A stretch of 32,627 bases of DNA, from assembly GCA_964371865.1 (NCBI GenBank), contig CAYJOR010000029.1:1-32627 (forward strand). The letters run 5' to 3'. Made by a program: the position numbers and the translations under genes. Positions 8,527-17,206 of the stretch are shown in pieces; positions within the stretch are counted from its first letter, which is position 1; each line of letters starts with the position of its first letter. Below the pieces are notes generated by a model. It was not told the DNA's origin, searched no databases, and saw only the letters and a list, made by a program, of their open reading frames with translations. The DNA is from CAYJAZ01 sp964371865 (GTDB taxonomy: Bacteria; Desulfobacterota; Desulfovibrionia; Desulfovibrionales; Desulfovibrionaceae).

Positions 8527-9561
8527 CTATGAGCGTCTGTCTTGTTTCACTCGGCTAATGATAACACGTTTAAGCGCACCTTCGCCAACTGAACGAGTTT
8601 GGATATCAGGCATTTCTTGAAGCGCAAGATGAACTATACGTCTTTGATATGCTGACAATGGTCTTGTAGATGAAGATTTTCCGCTGGTACGAACTCTATC
8701 TGCAAGAATAAGAGCAAATTCATTTAGTCTGTTATCTTGACGAGAACGGTAATCACCAACTTCAATTTGAACTCTTACATGTGAATTTACAGCTTTACTG
8801 ATGATTCGTGCTGCAAGATATTCAATAGAAGCAAGTGTTTGCCCCTCTTTACCAATGAGAAGACCTGAATCTTCTGCATTTATTGCCATACAGAGTCTAT
8901 CATTTTTAATGGAAGCATCAATTTCTAAAGAGTCTGCAATTGGATTACAAAGGGTAGAAAGAACTGTTTTTCCTGTTTCAAGAAGAAGATTTTCGTCTAT
9001 ATTTGCAAGAGAGAATCTTTCGTTATCGGCAGAATCTTCTTTTGGATTGTGATTTTGTTCAGCTTTGGGAGCTGGTCTTTCACGTTTTTGCTCGTTATTT
9101 CTAGGAGCTTTAGAAGACTGTTTTCTATCTTCTTTCTTTTCAAAAGCTTTCTTTTCTACTTTTTTCTCAACAGTTTTTTCTTCTTGTTTTTCAACAACTT
9201 TCTCTTCTTTCTTAAGTTGTGGAGCTTCTTTTTTAGGCTGAACCGCTTCCTTCTTTGGTTGAGAGGATTCTTTTTTAGCTTGCGGTTTTGCTTCCTGTGA
9301 AGGTTTTTCACTTAAAGTTGCTGGTGGAGTTGTTGGTTTAGACTCCAAGCTACTACGGAAGGTTTTTTCAGTTATATTTGATAGTGTAACTTTACGCGCG
9401 CTAATTCTTGCTTTTCTAGCTCCAATAAAGCCAAATACGCCAGATTTAGCATCTTCAAGGATTTCAATTTCTAATTTTTCACGTTCAGTATTGAAGTAAT
9501 CGCAAGCATTATAGATTGCATCATCAAGTGTTTTGCCTTGAAATTCTTTAAAATCACTCAT
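8527..9561 (-). CDS. jag: KhpB/Jag RNA-binding protein (Jag-N, KH and R3H domains)
   Basis: Cytoplasmic RNA-binding protein, a partner of KhpA in bacteria where it has been studied. Order of domains in 344 residues: Jag-N at 1-56 with EILEDAKSGVFGFIGARKARI, a highly charged linker, a KH domain with the GKEGQTLASIEYL loop near 240, and a C-terminal R3H domain (RRIVHLALQEMPDI and VIISR). The linker (about 60-180) is Lys/Glu-rich with imperfect repeats of the type QPKKEA and is probably disordered; it makes this protein longer than usual. The gene follows yidC by 21 bases, the classical arrangement. AAGGAT precedes the ATG. Confidence 0.93.
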   Translation of the reverse strand: MSDFKEFQGKTLDDAIYNACDYFNTEREKLEIEILEDAKSGVFGFIGARKARISARKVTLSNITEKTFRSSLESKPTTPPATLSEKPSQEAKPQAKKESSQPKKEAVQPKKEAPQLKKEEKVVEKQEEKTVEKKVEKKAFEKKEDRKQSSKAPRNNEQKRERPAPKAEQNHNPKEDSADNERFSLANIDENLLLETGKTVLSTLCNPIADSLEIDASIKNDRLCMAINAEDSGLLIGKEGQTLASIEYLAARIISKAVNSHVRVQIEVGDYRSRQDNRLNEFALILADRVRTSGKSSSTRPLSAYQRRIVHLALQEMPDIQTRSVGEGALKRVIISRVKQDRRS

Positions 9562-9582
9562 ATTACTTATCCTTTTAGTTGG

Positions 9583-11178
9583 TTATTTAATTTTGCGTAG
9601 TGTAAACCATTGTTGGATAATTGAGATTACGTTACTCATAAGCCAGTAAAGAACAAGTCCTGACGGGAAGTTAAGGAACATAAATGTAAAGATAACTGGC
9701 ATAAAGAGCATCATTTTTCTTTGCATTGGATCACCCATACTAGGTGTGAGAAGCTGCTGAAGAAGCATTGTTCCACCCATTACTATTGGTGTGATATATA
9801 AAGGATCTTTTGCTGAAAGGTCAGCTAACCAAATGATGTCTGTAAATGGTAAGTAAGAAATAAATGCTGAGTGACGAAGTTCAATTGATTGTAATAATGC
9901 TTGATATAAAGCAAAGAATACAGGAATTTGAACTAAAATAGGCAAACAACCACCTAATGGATTTACACCGTAGGTTTTATAAAGTTGCATCATTTCTTGG
10001 CTCATTGCTTGCTTATCATCACCGTATTTCGCTTGCAATTCTTTCACCATTGGTTGAATGCGCTTCATTTTTTCCATTGATGTAAAGCTTGATTTTGTGA
10101 GTGGCCAGAAAAGGATTTTAATAAGAATTGTCAAGATAATAATAGCAACACCCCAGTTAGCAATAAAGCCATAGAGGAATGTCATAAGCCAAAGCATAGG
10201 ACGAGCGAGAATATCGAACATACCCATATCTGTAGCTTCACTTAAATTTCTTGGAGCTTGATCAAGAAGTGAAATTTCTTTTGGTCCAAACCACCAGAAA
10301 GTATCAATTACAGTTGTTTGATTTGCGCCAAGAGCAATATCATTTTCTTCTAAAGCAACACGCCAGATATTATCTTGAATACGACCTTTTAAAGTTGCAG
10401 GAGTATCAGTTACCGGCGCTACAGCTGCTAAAAAGTAGTTGCTTGCTAAACCGGCCCAACTAAGTGGACCACTTTCAAGCATACCGTCTTCGGTAAGTTC
10501 ATCTACATCAAGGTTTTCTTCAAGTCCCTCGTTATAGTACACAATTTTCATTGTATCGTAACTATTGTCTGGGCTTGCGAGTGATGAAGTTGCAAGAGTG
10601 TAAGAAAATCTTGCGTTCATTGCTTTTGGAGAGAGAATTTCTAATTTTTCGCCAATTAGGTAAGTATCTGCATTAAAAGTAAGAATACGTTTAAAACTTA
10701 CGCCATTAAGAGTACCAACAAACTCTAAACTTGCGTCTTGACCAGCTGTTAGAGTGGCATCACTTGCAGAAGTTGCCCATTCGCCATCATGCCAGCTAGG
10801 TTGCCCATTATACAAAATCCCCATAGGAGAAACAAGGCCTGCCTGTGGAGAAATAAGTTCAACCGGAATATCTGAGCTAAGTTCAGACGAATATTTTTTT
10901 AATTTGAAAGATGTAAGAACTGGTCCACTTGAGTTAAGTACTGCGGTGTAAAGTGGAGTATCGATTACAATTTCTTTCCCTTCTTGTGGAGCAAATTGAG
11001 CAGCAGCAGGCATTAGATTTTCAGGTTGTGCAATAGCCGGTGCAGTTTCTACAGATGTTGTTTGTTCAGTTGCAACAGGTGGCGTTGGAGTCCAGCCCAT
11101 ATAATTTGAGAGTTCAGTCCAGCCAATAAGTATGGCTAAGCATAAAGCTGTTGCAATTAATACACGTTTCGTTTCCAT
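9583..11178 (-). CDS. yidC: Membrane protein insertase YidC, Gram-negative form
   Basis: Inserts proteins into the inner membrane, alone or with SecYEG. The 531-residue protein has an N-terminal membrane anchor (about 5-20), a large periplasmic domain of roughly 300 residues, and the conserved C-terminal core, with KSSFTSMEKMKRIQPMVKEL (the cytoplasmic coiled-coil hairpin), NPLGGCLPILVQIPVFFALY and a final basic tail. A Pro/Ala/Thr/Gln-rich linker follows the anchor. AAAGGA precedes the ATG. It lies 97 bases after yidD, a gap with an imperfect hairpin (GTGTTT/AAACAC) but no convincing terminator, so it is probably read from the upstream rpmH/rnpA promoters. Confidence 0.97.
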   Translation of the reverse strand: METKRVLIATALCLAILIGWTELSNYMGWTPTPPVATEQTTSVETAPAIAQPENLMPAAAQFAPQEGKEIVIDTPLYTAVLNSSGPVLTSFKLKKYSSELSSDIPVELISPQAGLVSPMGILYNGQPSWHDGEWATSASDATLTAGQDASLEFVGTLNGVSFKRILTFNADTYLIGEKLEILSPKAMNARFSYTLATSSLASPDNSYDTMKIVYYNEGLEENLDVDELTEDGMLESGPLSWAGLASNYFLAAVAPVTDTPATLKGRIQDNIWRVALEENDIALGANQTTVIDTFWWFGPKEISLLDQAPRNLSEATDMGMFDILARPMLWLMTFLYGFIANWGVAIIILTILIKILFWPLTKSSFTSMEKMKRIQPMVKELQAKYGDDKQAMSQEMMQLYKTYGVNPLGGCLPILVQIPVFFALYQALLQSIELRHSAFISYLPFTDIIWLADLSAKDPLYITPIVMGGTMLLQQLLTPSMGDPMQRKMMLFMPVIFTFMFLNFPSGLVLYWLMSNVISIIQQWFTLRKIK

Positions 11179-11275
11179 ACATATTCCTTTAAGCGTGTTG
11201 ATAAAAGGCTTATGCTAGACGGTGTTTTCGTGTACAATAAACACTGTAAGTTATAGTGCTAATTATGTTAAAATG

Positions 11276-11518
11276 CTATTTTTTCTTGGGTGGAACAGGG
11301 TCAAAACCACCTTCAAAAAGGGCATTACATCTTAATAGGCGACGTACAGTAAGATATAAACCATATATAACACCGTGCACTTCAATCGCTTCTATTGCAT
11401 AATTCGAGCAAGAAGGATAGTAACGACACACATTCGGAAGAAATGGTGAAATACATTTTTTATAAAATTTTATAGGTAACAGAACACACTGTTTGACAAT
11501 AAGCCGTAGACTATTCAT
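11276..11518 (-). CDS. yidD: Membrane protein insertion efficiency factor YidD
   Basis: Small (80-residue) membrane-associated protein that assists YidC-dependent insertion. It shows the family pattern: an amphipathic basic N-terminus, YYPSCSNYAIEAIEVHG, the cysteine in RRLLRCN, and GGFDPVP near the end. Its start overlaps the 3' end of rnpA by eight bases, so translation of the two is probably coupled, as in many bacteria. Confidence 0.95.
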   Translation of the reverse strand: MNSLRLIVKQCVLLPIKFYKKCISPFLPNVCRYYPSCSNYAIEAIEVHGVIYGLYLTVRRLLRCNALFEGGFDPVPPKKK

Positions 11519-11861
11519 GTGGTTTTGTAAAAAGTTTATTAAGCTCTTCTTCTACTTCTGTATATGTGAGAGTGTGAACTCTTATGTGTTTTTTCGGTGT
11601 TATCACAACATCTGCTGATTTTGGGAGAGTATGCTGATTTAGCCTTAAATATTCACGCAATAGTCGTTTCATTCTATTTCTTGTAACTGCATTACCGATT
11701 TTTTTCGTAACAGCAAGCCCAACACGAGTTTGAACTTCGTCTCCTATTTCTCTGATAAAAGCAAGAAAGTGTCGTGAATGTATTTTATATCCATTATTAT
11801 AGCATAAAGAAAAATCAGCTCTTTTGAGTATTCTTTTTTCTTTTCCCCAATCTGCACTCAT
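11511..11861 (-). CDS. rnpA: Ribonuclease P protein component
   Basis: Basic protein subunit of RNase P, which removes 5' leaders from tRNA precursors. The 116 residues include the signature RNRMKRLLREYLR helix, preceded by VGLAVTKKIGNAVTRN and by the central FLAFIRE strand. AAGGA precedes the ATG. It lies 177 bases downstream of rpmH, a larger gap than usual, and within that gap is a candidate promoter (11932-11960), so it may have its own transcript. Confidence 0.95.
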   Translation of the reverse strand: MSADWGKEKRILKRADFSLCYNNGYKIHSRHFLAFIREIGDEVQTRVGLAVTKKIGNAVTRNRMKRLLREYLRLNQHTLPKSADVVITPKKHIRVHTLTYTEVEEELNKLFTKPHE

Positions 11862-11931
11862 GATCTATCCTTATTAAAGCACATATACGACAAAAGACTT
11901 TCCCTATTCCAACCTGTATGATTATTCCTTG

Positions 11932-11960
11932 AATATATCAATTAAACTATATCAAGTTAA
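11932..11960 (-). promoter_or_regulatory. Possible internal promoter for rnpA-yidD-yidC
   Basis: Minus strand: TTAACT (11960-11955), 17 bases, TATATT (11937-11932). The -10 matches five of six positions, the -35 only four, in a very AT-rich gap where chance matches are common. A start near 11925 would give a leader of about 64 bases. Confidence 0.3.
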
Positions 11961-12038
11961 TTCTATCATAAAAAATTAATCATTGAGGTAAGGCTTGAGA
12001 AATCTTTTGTCTTTATACGTAAGAAAAGGGCTTCATGC

Positions 12039-12173
12039 CTATGCAGCTAAACGTTTGCGACCTTTAGCACGGCGACGAGCAATGATAGCACGACCGTTTG
12101 GTGAACTCATACGTTCACGGAAACCATGGGTTCTTTTTCTTCTAATTTTACTTGGTTGATAGGTACGTTTCAT
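12039..12173 (-). CDS. rpmH: 50S ribosomal protein L34
   Basis: A 44-codon gene, found by translating the minus strand. The product begins MKRTYQPSKIRRKRTHGF and ends GRKRLAA, with SSPNGRAIIARRRAKGR between, so every part of the universal L34 pattern is present. AAGGAG sits at good spacing before the ATG. It is the first gene of the rpmH-rnpA-yidD-yidC-jag cluster and has a strong promoter about 100 bases upstream. dnaA, its neighbour in many bacteria, is absent here: the divergent gene is a formate dehydrogenase subunit. Confidence 0.97.
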   Translation of the reverse strand: MKRTYQPSKIRRKRTHGFRERMSSPNGRAIIARRRAKGRKRLAA

Positions 12174-12194
12174 GAATAACTCCTTAAATATATT

Positions 12195-12213
12195 GTACAT
12201 TTAATGAATGTAC
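12195..12213 (-). promoter_or_regulatory. Small hairpin in the rpmH leader
   Basis: A perfect seven-base inverted repeat (GTACATT with AATGTAC, loop of five) lies about a dozen bases before the rpmH ribosome-binding site in the predicted transcript. It could modulate L34 translation or be an operator-like palindrome. A stem this short in AT-rich DNA may be chance. Confidence 0.3.
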
Positions 12214-12272
12214 GCTTTGTTTTTAAATGCTATTTAAATACTGCTCATTCATTTATCCATAATGAACTTTGT

Positions 12273-12301
12273 GTTATATCCTTACTTTTAGCAGACGTCA
12301 A
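12273..12301 (-). promoter_or_regulatory. Sigma-70 promoter of the rpmH cluster
   Basis: Minus strand: TTGACG (12301-12296), 17 bases, TATAAC (12278-12273); each hexamer matches five of six consensus positions. The start site would be near 12266, giving a leader of about 93 bases that contains the small hairpin at 12195-12213. Confidence 0.65.
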
Positions 12302-12545
12302 GTTTAAATTTCATTAAATTTAATGTTAATTTTATTTCATTTTTTATAGTATATTTTGCAAGTATTAACTTCTAATAATTTAGCCCTTCTCAAACAACTT
12401 TCTATGAAAGAAAAATTACTTCCTAAATATCAGAATTTCATCTCTTGTTTTTTTTTACTTGATATACTATGATGTCTGCAAATATCGTATAAACTTAGTT
12501 GTTTTTTTAAAAAAATTATCATAACATATACTTAGAGGAATTTTT

Positions 12546-14435
12546 ATGTCTTTAAACTCTGATCATGGATACTTTCAAAAGTTAGACACTTGGCTTGGAG
12601 ACAAACCTCCTATAGAGTTTAAAGCTCTAATCGGTTATGGCGGAATTACAATCAATGAAGATACAGACATTCTTGATATGTTGCGTTCTTACATTGAAAA
12701 AGGATTTGAAGAATCTTGCGGACAGTGTTTCCCTTGTAGAAATGGATTAAAAAAACTATCTAAAAGATTAAATTCTCTTTGCGATGGTATTAGTTCAGTA
12801 AACGATTTAGATTTTCTTCTAAATACAGCAAAAAAAATTATTTCGAGCGCACGTTGCGATATAGGACAAACAACACCAAAAGCTCTTATAGATGTAATAG
12901 AAAATGCACCTCAACTATTAAAAGCTCGTAGAGTTGAAAGAAAAAGCTATACATCTTTGGTAAGTGCGCCTTGTCTAAACGCCTGCCCTGCTCATGTAAA
13001 TATTCCAAATTATATTGAAAAGGTACGAATTGGAGAATTTAAAAAGGGGCTTGAAGTTGTTATGCAAAACTGCATTCTTGCCGGTACAATTGGAAGAGTC
13101 TGCGAAAGACCTTGCGAAACCGCCTGTAAAAGAAAAGAAAACGGTGAAGCTATAGCAATAAGAAATCTAAAGCGTTATCTTTTCGATAGAAGCTTACAAG
13201 CTTCTTATACTACAGTAGAAAAAAAACAAAAAAAAGACTTTAAAATCGCTGTTGTTGGTGCTGGCCCTGCTGGTCTTTCATGCGCTTATTTCTTAGCTCA
13301 ACAAGGTTATTGTGTAACTATTTTTGAAAAGCAAGAAAAATCCGGCGGTATGGCAAAATACGGCATACCTGATTATAGACTTCCCGAAGATATCCTTATG
13401 GAAGAAGTTGCTAGAGTTCAAGCTCTTGGCGTAGAAATATTATATAGTATTGATATTGGAAAAGATTTATCAATTGACGATTTAAAACAAAAAGGCTTCG
13501 GTGCTGTTTTTATCGCTTCTGGCGCACCAAAAGTTTCCTCATTACGTTGTGAGGGCGAAGATGAATGCACGAGCGGTTTAGTCGGTGGTATTGATTACTT
13601 AAGTGAAGCTGCAAGAGGAAATAAAATTATTTCAGGAAATCGAGTCCTTGTTATTGGCGGCGGCAACGTGGCTATGGACTGCGTAAGAACTGCTCGACGC
13701 CATGGTTTTGAAGATGTACATATCATTTATCGTCGCACCGAAGAAGAAATGCCTGCTGATAAATTTGAAATTCATGAAGCAAAGCTTGAAGGAGTACATT
13801 TCAACTTCTTGATAGCTCCTCAAAAAATTATTCATGAAAATGGTGTAGTTAAAGGTTTACTTTGTCAAAAAATGGCACTTGGTGAACCGGATTCTTCCGG
13901 ACGTAGAGCACCAGTACCTATCGAAGGCGAAACCTTTGTTTTCGAGTGCGATGTAATTATTTCTGCTATCGGGCAAAAAACCGATGTAGCTTATATTCTC
14001 AATGGTTTAGAAAAAGAAAACTTCCTTGATAAGTATAACAATCTCAGTGCAGATTCAATAACAGGAAAACTTTCTGCTGAAACTCCTCTTCCTCTTTTTG
14101 GTGGTGGCGATTGTGCTACAGGGCCAAGCTCTCTTATAGCAGCTTTAGCCGCAGGAAAAAGAAGCGCAGAATATATTGATAAAGAATTGCAGTCGACTCT
14201 TAGCGTGGATGCCCAATCAATGCTTGAACATGCTCTCCATAAAGTAAGTATTCTAGATCCATCAGAGTGCAAACCGCCGGTTGACTTGCGCGAAACTATG
14301 TCAACTCCTGTATTGGAAGTCAGTGAAAGATTAAAAGGCTTTGACGAAGTTGAATTATCATCCAGTGAAGCAGAAGCTAGACTTGAAGCTTCACGCTGTC
14401 TTCGTTGTTTTAGAATTATCATGATTGCATCATAA
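12546..14435 (+). CDS. Formate dehydrogenase-associated flavoprotein subunit (SfrB/GltD-like, NAD(P)H-linked)
   Basis: Predicted electron-transfer partner of the adjacent formate dehydrogenase, moving electrons between its iron-sulfur chain and NAD(P)H. The 629 residues hold three parts. First comes the iron-sulfur end of a NuoF-like protein: ESCGQCFPCRNG (C58, C61, C64) and C104. Next is the GltD/DPD-type iron-sulfur domain: C143, C147, C186, C190 and C194. Last is a flavoprotein with an FAD site (GAGPAG, 238-243) and a second nucleotide site (GGGNVAMD, 371-378), ending in SRCLRC. The NuoF FMN/NADH Rossmann module is missing. This layout resembles the beta subunit of Geobacter SfrAB and NADP-linked formate dehydrogenases. 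NADPH rather than NADH is likely from the GltD part but not provable here. Confidence 0.85.
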   Translation: MSLNSDHGYFQKLDTWLGDKPPIEFKALIGYGGITINEDTDILDMLRSYIEKGFEESCGQCFPCRNGLKKLSKRLNSLCDGISSVNDLDFLLNTAKKIISSARCDIGQTTPKALIDVIENAPQLLKARRVERKSYTSLVSAPCLNACPAHVNIPNYIEKVRIGEFKKGLEVVMQNCILAGTIGRVCERPCETACKRKENGEAIAIRNLKRYLFDRSLQASYTTVEKKQKKDFKIAVVGAGPAGLSCAYFLAQQGYCVTIFEKQEKSGGMAKYGIPDYRLPEDILMEEVARVQALGVEILYSIDIGKDLSIDDLKQKGFGAVFIASGAPKVSSLRCEGEDECTSGLVGGIDYLSEAARGNKIISGNRVLVIGGGNVAMDCVRTARRHGFEDVHIIYRRTEEEMPADKFEIHEAKLEGVHFNFLIAPQKIIHENGVVKGLLCQKMALGEPDSSGRRAPVPIEGETFVFECDVIISAIGQKTDVAYILNGLEKENFLDKYNNLSADSITGKLSAETPLPLFGGGDCATGPSSLIAALAAGKRSAEYIDKELQSTLSVDAQSMLEHALHKVSILDPSECKPPVDLRETMSTPVLEVSERLKGFDEVELSSSEAEARLEASRCLRCFRIIMIAS

Positions 14436-14449
14436 ATTAAGAGGATTTT

Positions 14450-17206
14450 ATGTCACATATATATATTAATGGTAAGAAAGTAGAGTTTGTTCATGGTGAA
14501 ACCATCGTTGATGTTGCAAAGAAAGTAGAAATTCAAATTCCAACTCTTTGTTATTTACAAAAATCGGGTCATGGTAATGTGTGCAGAATTTGCTCTGTTG
14601 GTGTAGAAGGATACGATAATTTTCTTCCGGCTTGTTCCACTTTTGCAATTGAAGGAATGCAAATTACTACTGAGAGTCAAGAACTTACAGACTTACGTAG
14701 AGAAATTCTTTCAGACTTAATTGCAGAAGGTAGACACGATTGCTTCTTGCGTGGCAGAGCTAAGTCAGATTCGCCATATCATATTTCTTCAATGAAAATG
14801 CCTCTTCGTGAATACGCTTGCCCAAAAGATGAAAACTGTGAACTACAAGATCTGGCTCTAAAATACGAAGTTAATATTGCAAGTATTGAACCTCAAGATA
14901 ATGACTTCATTTTAGATAATGACTACCCTATGATTACTCGTGATTTTTCACGCTGTATTCAATGCGGAAGATGTGGTTCTGTGTGTGATGCTATTCAAGT
15001 AAATACTGCAATTCCTTATCAGTTTGGTCGTAGAGTTGAGAAAGATACTTGGTATCCCTTAGTAGATTATGATCTTTGCACTCACTGTGGTGAATGTTTA
15101 CAAGCTTGTCCAACGGGTGCACTTTCTTCTAAAAAATCTTATGGTCTTCTTTCAAAAGATGATGAAATTACTAAAATTAGAACAACTTGCCCATATTGTG
15201 GAACAGGTTGTCAGCAAGAACTTATTGTTAAAGACGGACGTATAGTTGAAGTTAATGGAGTTGAAAACGCTGAACCAAATAAAGGTTTATTATGTGTAAA
15301 AGGTAGATTTGGTTACGACTTTATCTATAGCAAGGAAAGACTAACAACTCCGCTTATCCGTCAAGAAGATGGTAACTTTAAAGAAGCAAGCTGGGACGAA
15401 GCTCTTGAGCTTATAGCCAATAAATTTACTGATATCATAAATAATTACGGAGCTGATGCTCTTGCCGGTGTTTCATGTTCACGTAGTATTAACGAAGACA
15501 GCTATCAAATGCAAAAGCTTTTCCGCTCTGTTCTCAAGACCAATAATATTGATAACTGCGCGCGAACATGACATGCTCCAACTGTGGCCGGTCTGGCTAC
15601 AACTTTCGGTTCAGGTGCGATGACAAACAGCATTGCTGAATTTAAAAATGCAAAAATGGTCTTACTCATTGGTTCAAACATTACTGAGGCGCATCCTGTT
15701 ATAGGTGCATTTCTCAAACAAGGTGTGAGAAAAGGATGTAAATTAGTTGTTGTTGACCCTCGTAGAACAGGAATTGCAAAAGTTGCAGAACAACACCTTC
15801 AAATTAAAGTTGGTAGCGATATTGCTCTTCTTAATGCACTTATGCACGTAATTATCAATGAAAATCTTTATGATGAAGAATATATTGAAAATCATACAGA
15901 GGATTTTGATAAACTTAAAATAAACGTATCTGAATATAGCCCTGAAAAAGCAGAAAAAATCTGTGGAATTAAAGCTAATGTTATAAGAGAAGTAGCTAGA
16001 ACCATGGCAAGTGCAAAACCTGCTATGATTGGCTATACACTTGGAATCACAGAACATACTTGTGGTGTTCATAACGTATACGCTATTGCATCTTTACAAA
16101 TGCTTCTTGGAAATGTTGGTAAAACATTTGGTGGAGTAAACCCTTTACGTGGTCAGAACAATGTTCAAGGCGCTTGCGACATGGGAGCTCTACCAAACAT
16201 CTTTGCCGGTTATGGTAAAGTTGAAGATAAAACTGCTCGTGAAAAGTTTGAAAAATTCTGGAATGTTAAAGACTTACCAGCAAAAAATGGATTGATGATG
16301 CCTGACATGCTTGACGGTTTAGCAACTAAAAAAATCAGAGCATTTTATATATTTGGTGAAAATATTGCTAACACTGAACCTGATATTCGTCATATAGAAC
16401 ATTGCCTTTCATCAGCAGAATTTCTTGTAGTACAGGATATTTTCCCGAATGAAACAACAAAATTTGCTGACGTTATCCTTCCAGCTCAAGCTTGGAGTGA
16501 AAACGATGGCACATTTACAAACAGTGAAAGACGTGTAAATCGTGTTCGTACTGCAAGCAAAGCACCCGGAATATCACAACCTAACTGGTGGATTTTCAAA
16601 GAACTAGCGAAAAAAATGGGGCATGAGTGGGAATCAAGTTCAGCTCAAGAAATTTGGGATAATGAAATTTCTCTTCTCGCAGACAACCTTGCAGGAATAA
16701 AATATAATCGCATTGAAAACGATGGTTTACAATGGCCATGCCCGAATACTGAGCATGAAGGTACAAAAGTTCTTCATAATGATGGGAATTTCGTTCGTGG
16801 AAAAGGTTTATTTATTCCGGTACAATGGACACCACCGGCAGAAGTAGCTGATGAAGAATATCCTTTTGTACTTAGCACAGGGCGACGTCTATATCATTAC
16901 CATACACGCACACAAACAGGTAGATGTGAAGGATTAAACACCCTCTTGAGTCATGAAACTGCTGATATCTCAACACAGGACGCAGAAAATCTACAGATTA
17001 AAGACGGTGAAGTTATTAGAGTTTCTTCACGTCGTGGATCTGTTGAAGTAATAGCAAAAGTCACTGATGATATGCAGCAAGGTACTGTGTGGATGGCTTT
17101 CCACTTCCGTGAAAACAATGCAAACTGGCTTACTAATCCGGCATTCGACCCAATAAGCAAAACAGCAGAATATAAAGCTTGCTCTGTTAAGATTGAAAAG
17201 CTTTAG
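14450..17206 (+). CDS. fdhA: Selenocysteine-containing formate dehydrogenase, catalytic subunit, read through UGA
   Basis: Oxidises formate to CO2 (or the reverse) at a bis-pterin molybdenum or tungsten site. The 918-residue reading runs through TGA at 15569-15571, placing selenocysteine at 374 in the context NCART-Sec-HAPTVAGL, as in known Sec formate dehydrogenases. Domains: 2Fe-2S (C34, C45, C48, C62); an NuoG-type region with H96, C98, C124 and C130; two 4Fe-4S clusters (C169/172/175/179 and C210/213/216/220); the catalytic-domain cluster (C247, C250, C254, C282); then the molybdopterin fold ending in the dinucleotide-binding domain (LSTGRRLYHYHT). No twin-arginine signal, so it is cytoplasmic. 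AGAGGA precedes the ATG, 14 bases after the flavoprotein gene. The 3' end overlaps the convergent PAP2 gene by 20 bases. Without Sec insertion the product would be a useless 373-residue fragment. Confidence 0.95.
15583..15601 (+). promoter_or_regulatory. SECIS-like hairpin for selenocysteine insertion in fdhA
   Basis: Seven-base stem (15583-15589 with 15595-15601, one G-U pair) closing the loop GGUCU. It starts 11 bases after the UGA. The Escherichia coli fdhF element has the same 11-base distance and an AGGUCU apical loop bound by SelB. Part of the similarity is enforced by the conserved protein sequence (VAGL), but the compensated stem is not fully explained by it. Confidence 0.75.

Larger units (their letters stand above)
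12174..12545. other. Divergent intergenic region between rpmH and the formate dehydrogenase operon
   Basis: This gap of 372 bases holds the rpmH promoter and leader hairpin on its left side. On the right, the plus-strand operon has a clear AGAGGA ribosome-binding site (12533-12538). I see no sigma-70 promoter at proper spacing for it, only isolated TATACT (12463-12468) and TATAAA (12488-12493) sequences in T-rich DNA. There is no sigma-54 GG/GC pattern and no full FNR site. One weak DnaA-box-like sequence does not suggest an origin. No small gene was seen. Confidence 0.6.

Noticed and set aside
12174..12545. Replication origin next to rpmH
   Set aside because: dnaA is absent and only one weak DnaA-box-like sequence (TTATCCATA) is seen, without clusters.
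13991..14422. 143-codon open frame on the minus strand
   Set aside because: Shadow of the formate dehydrogenase flavoprotein gene, with no own ribosome-binding site or motif.
15569..15583. fdhA as a pseudogene or two separate genes split by a stop codon
   Set aside because: The stop is TGA at the exact Sec position, both halves are intact and in the same frame, and a SECIS-like hairpin follows.
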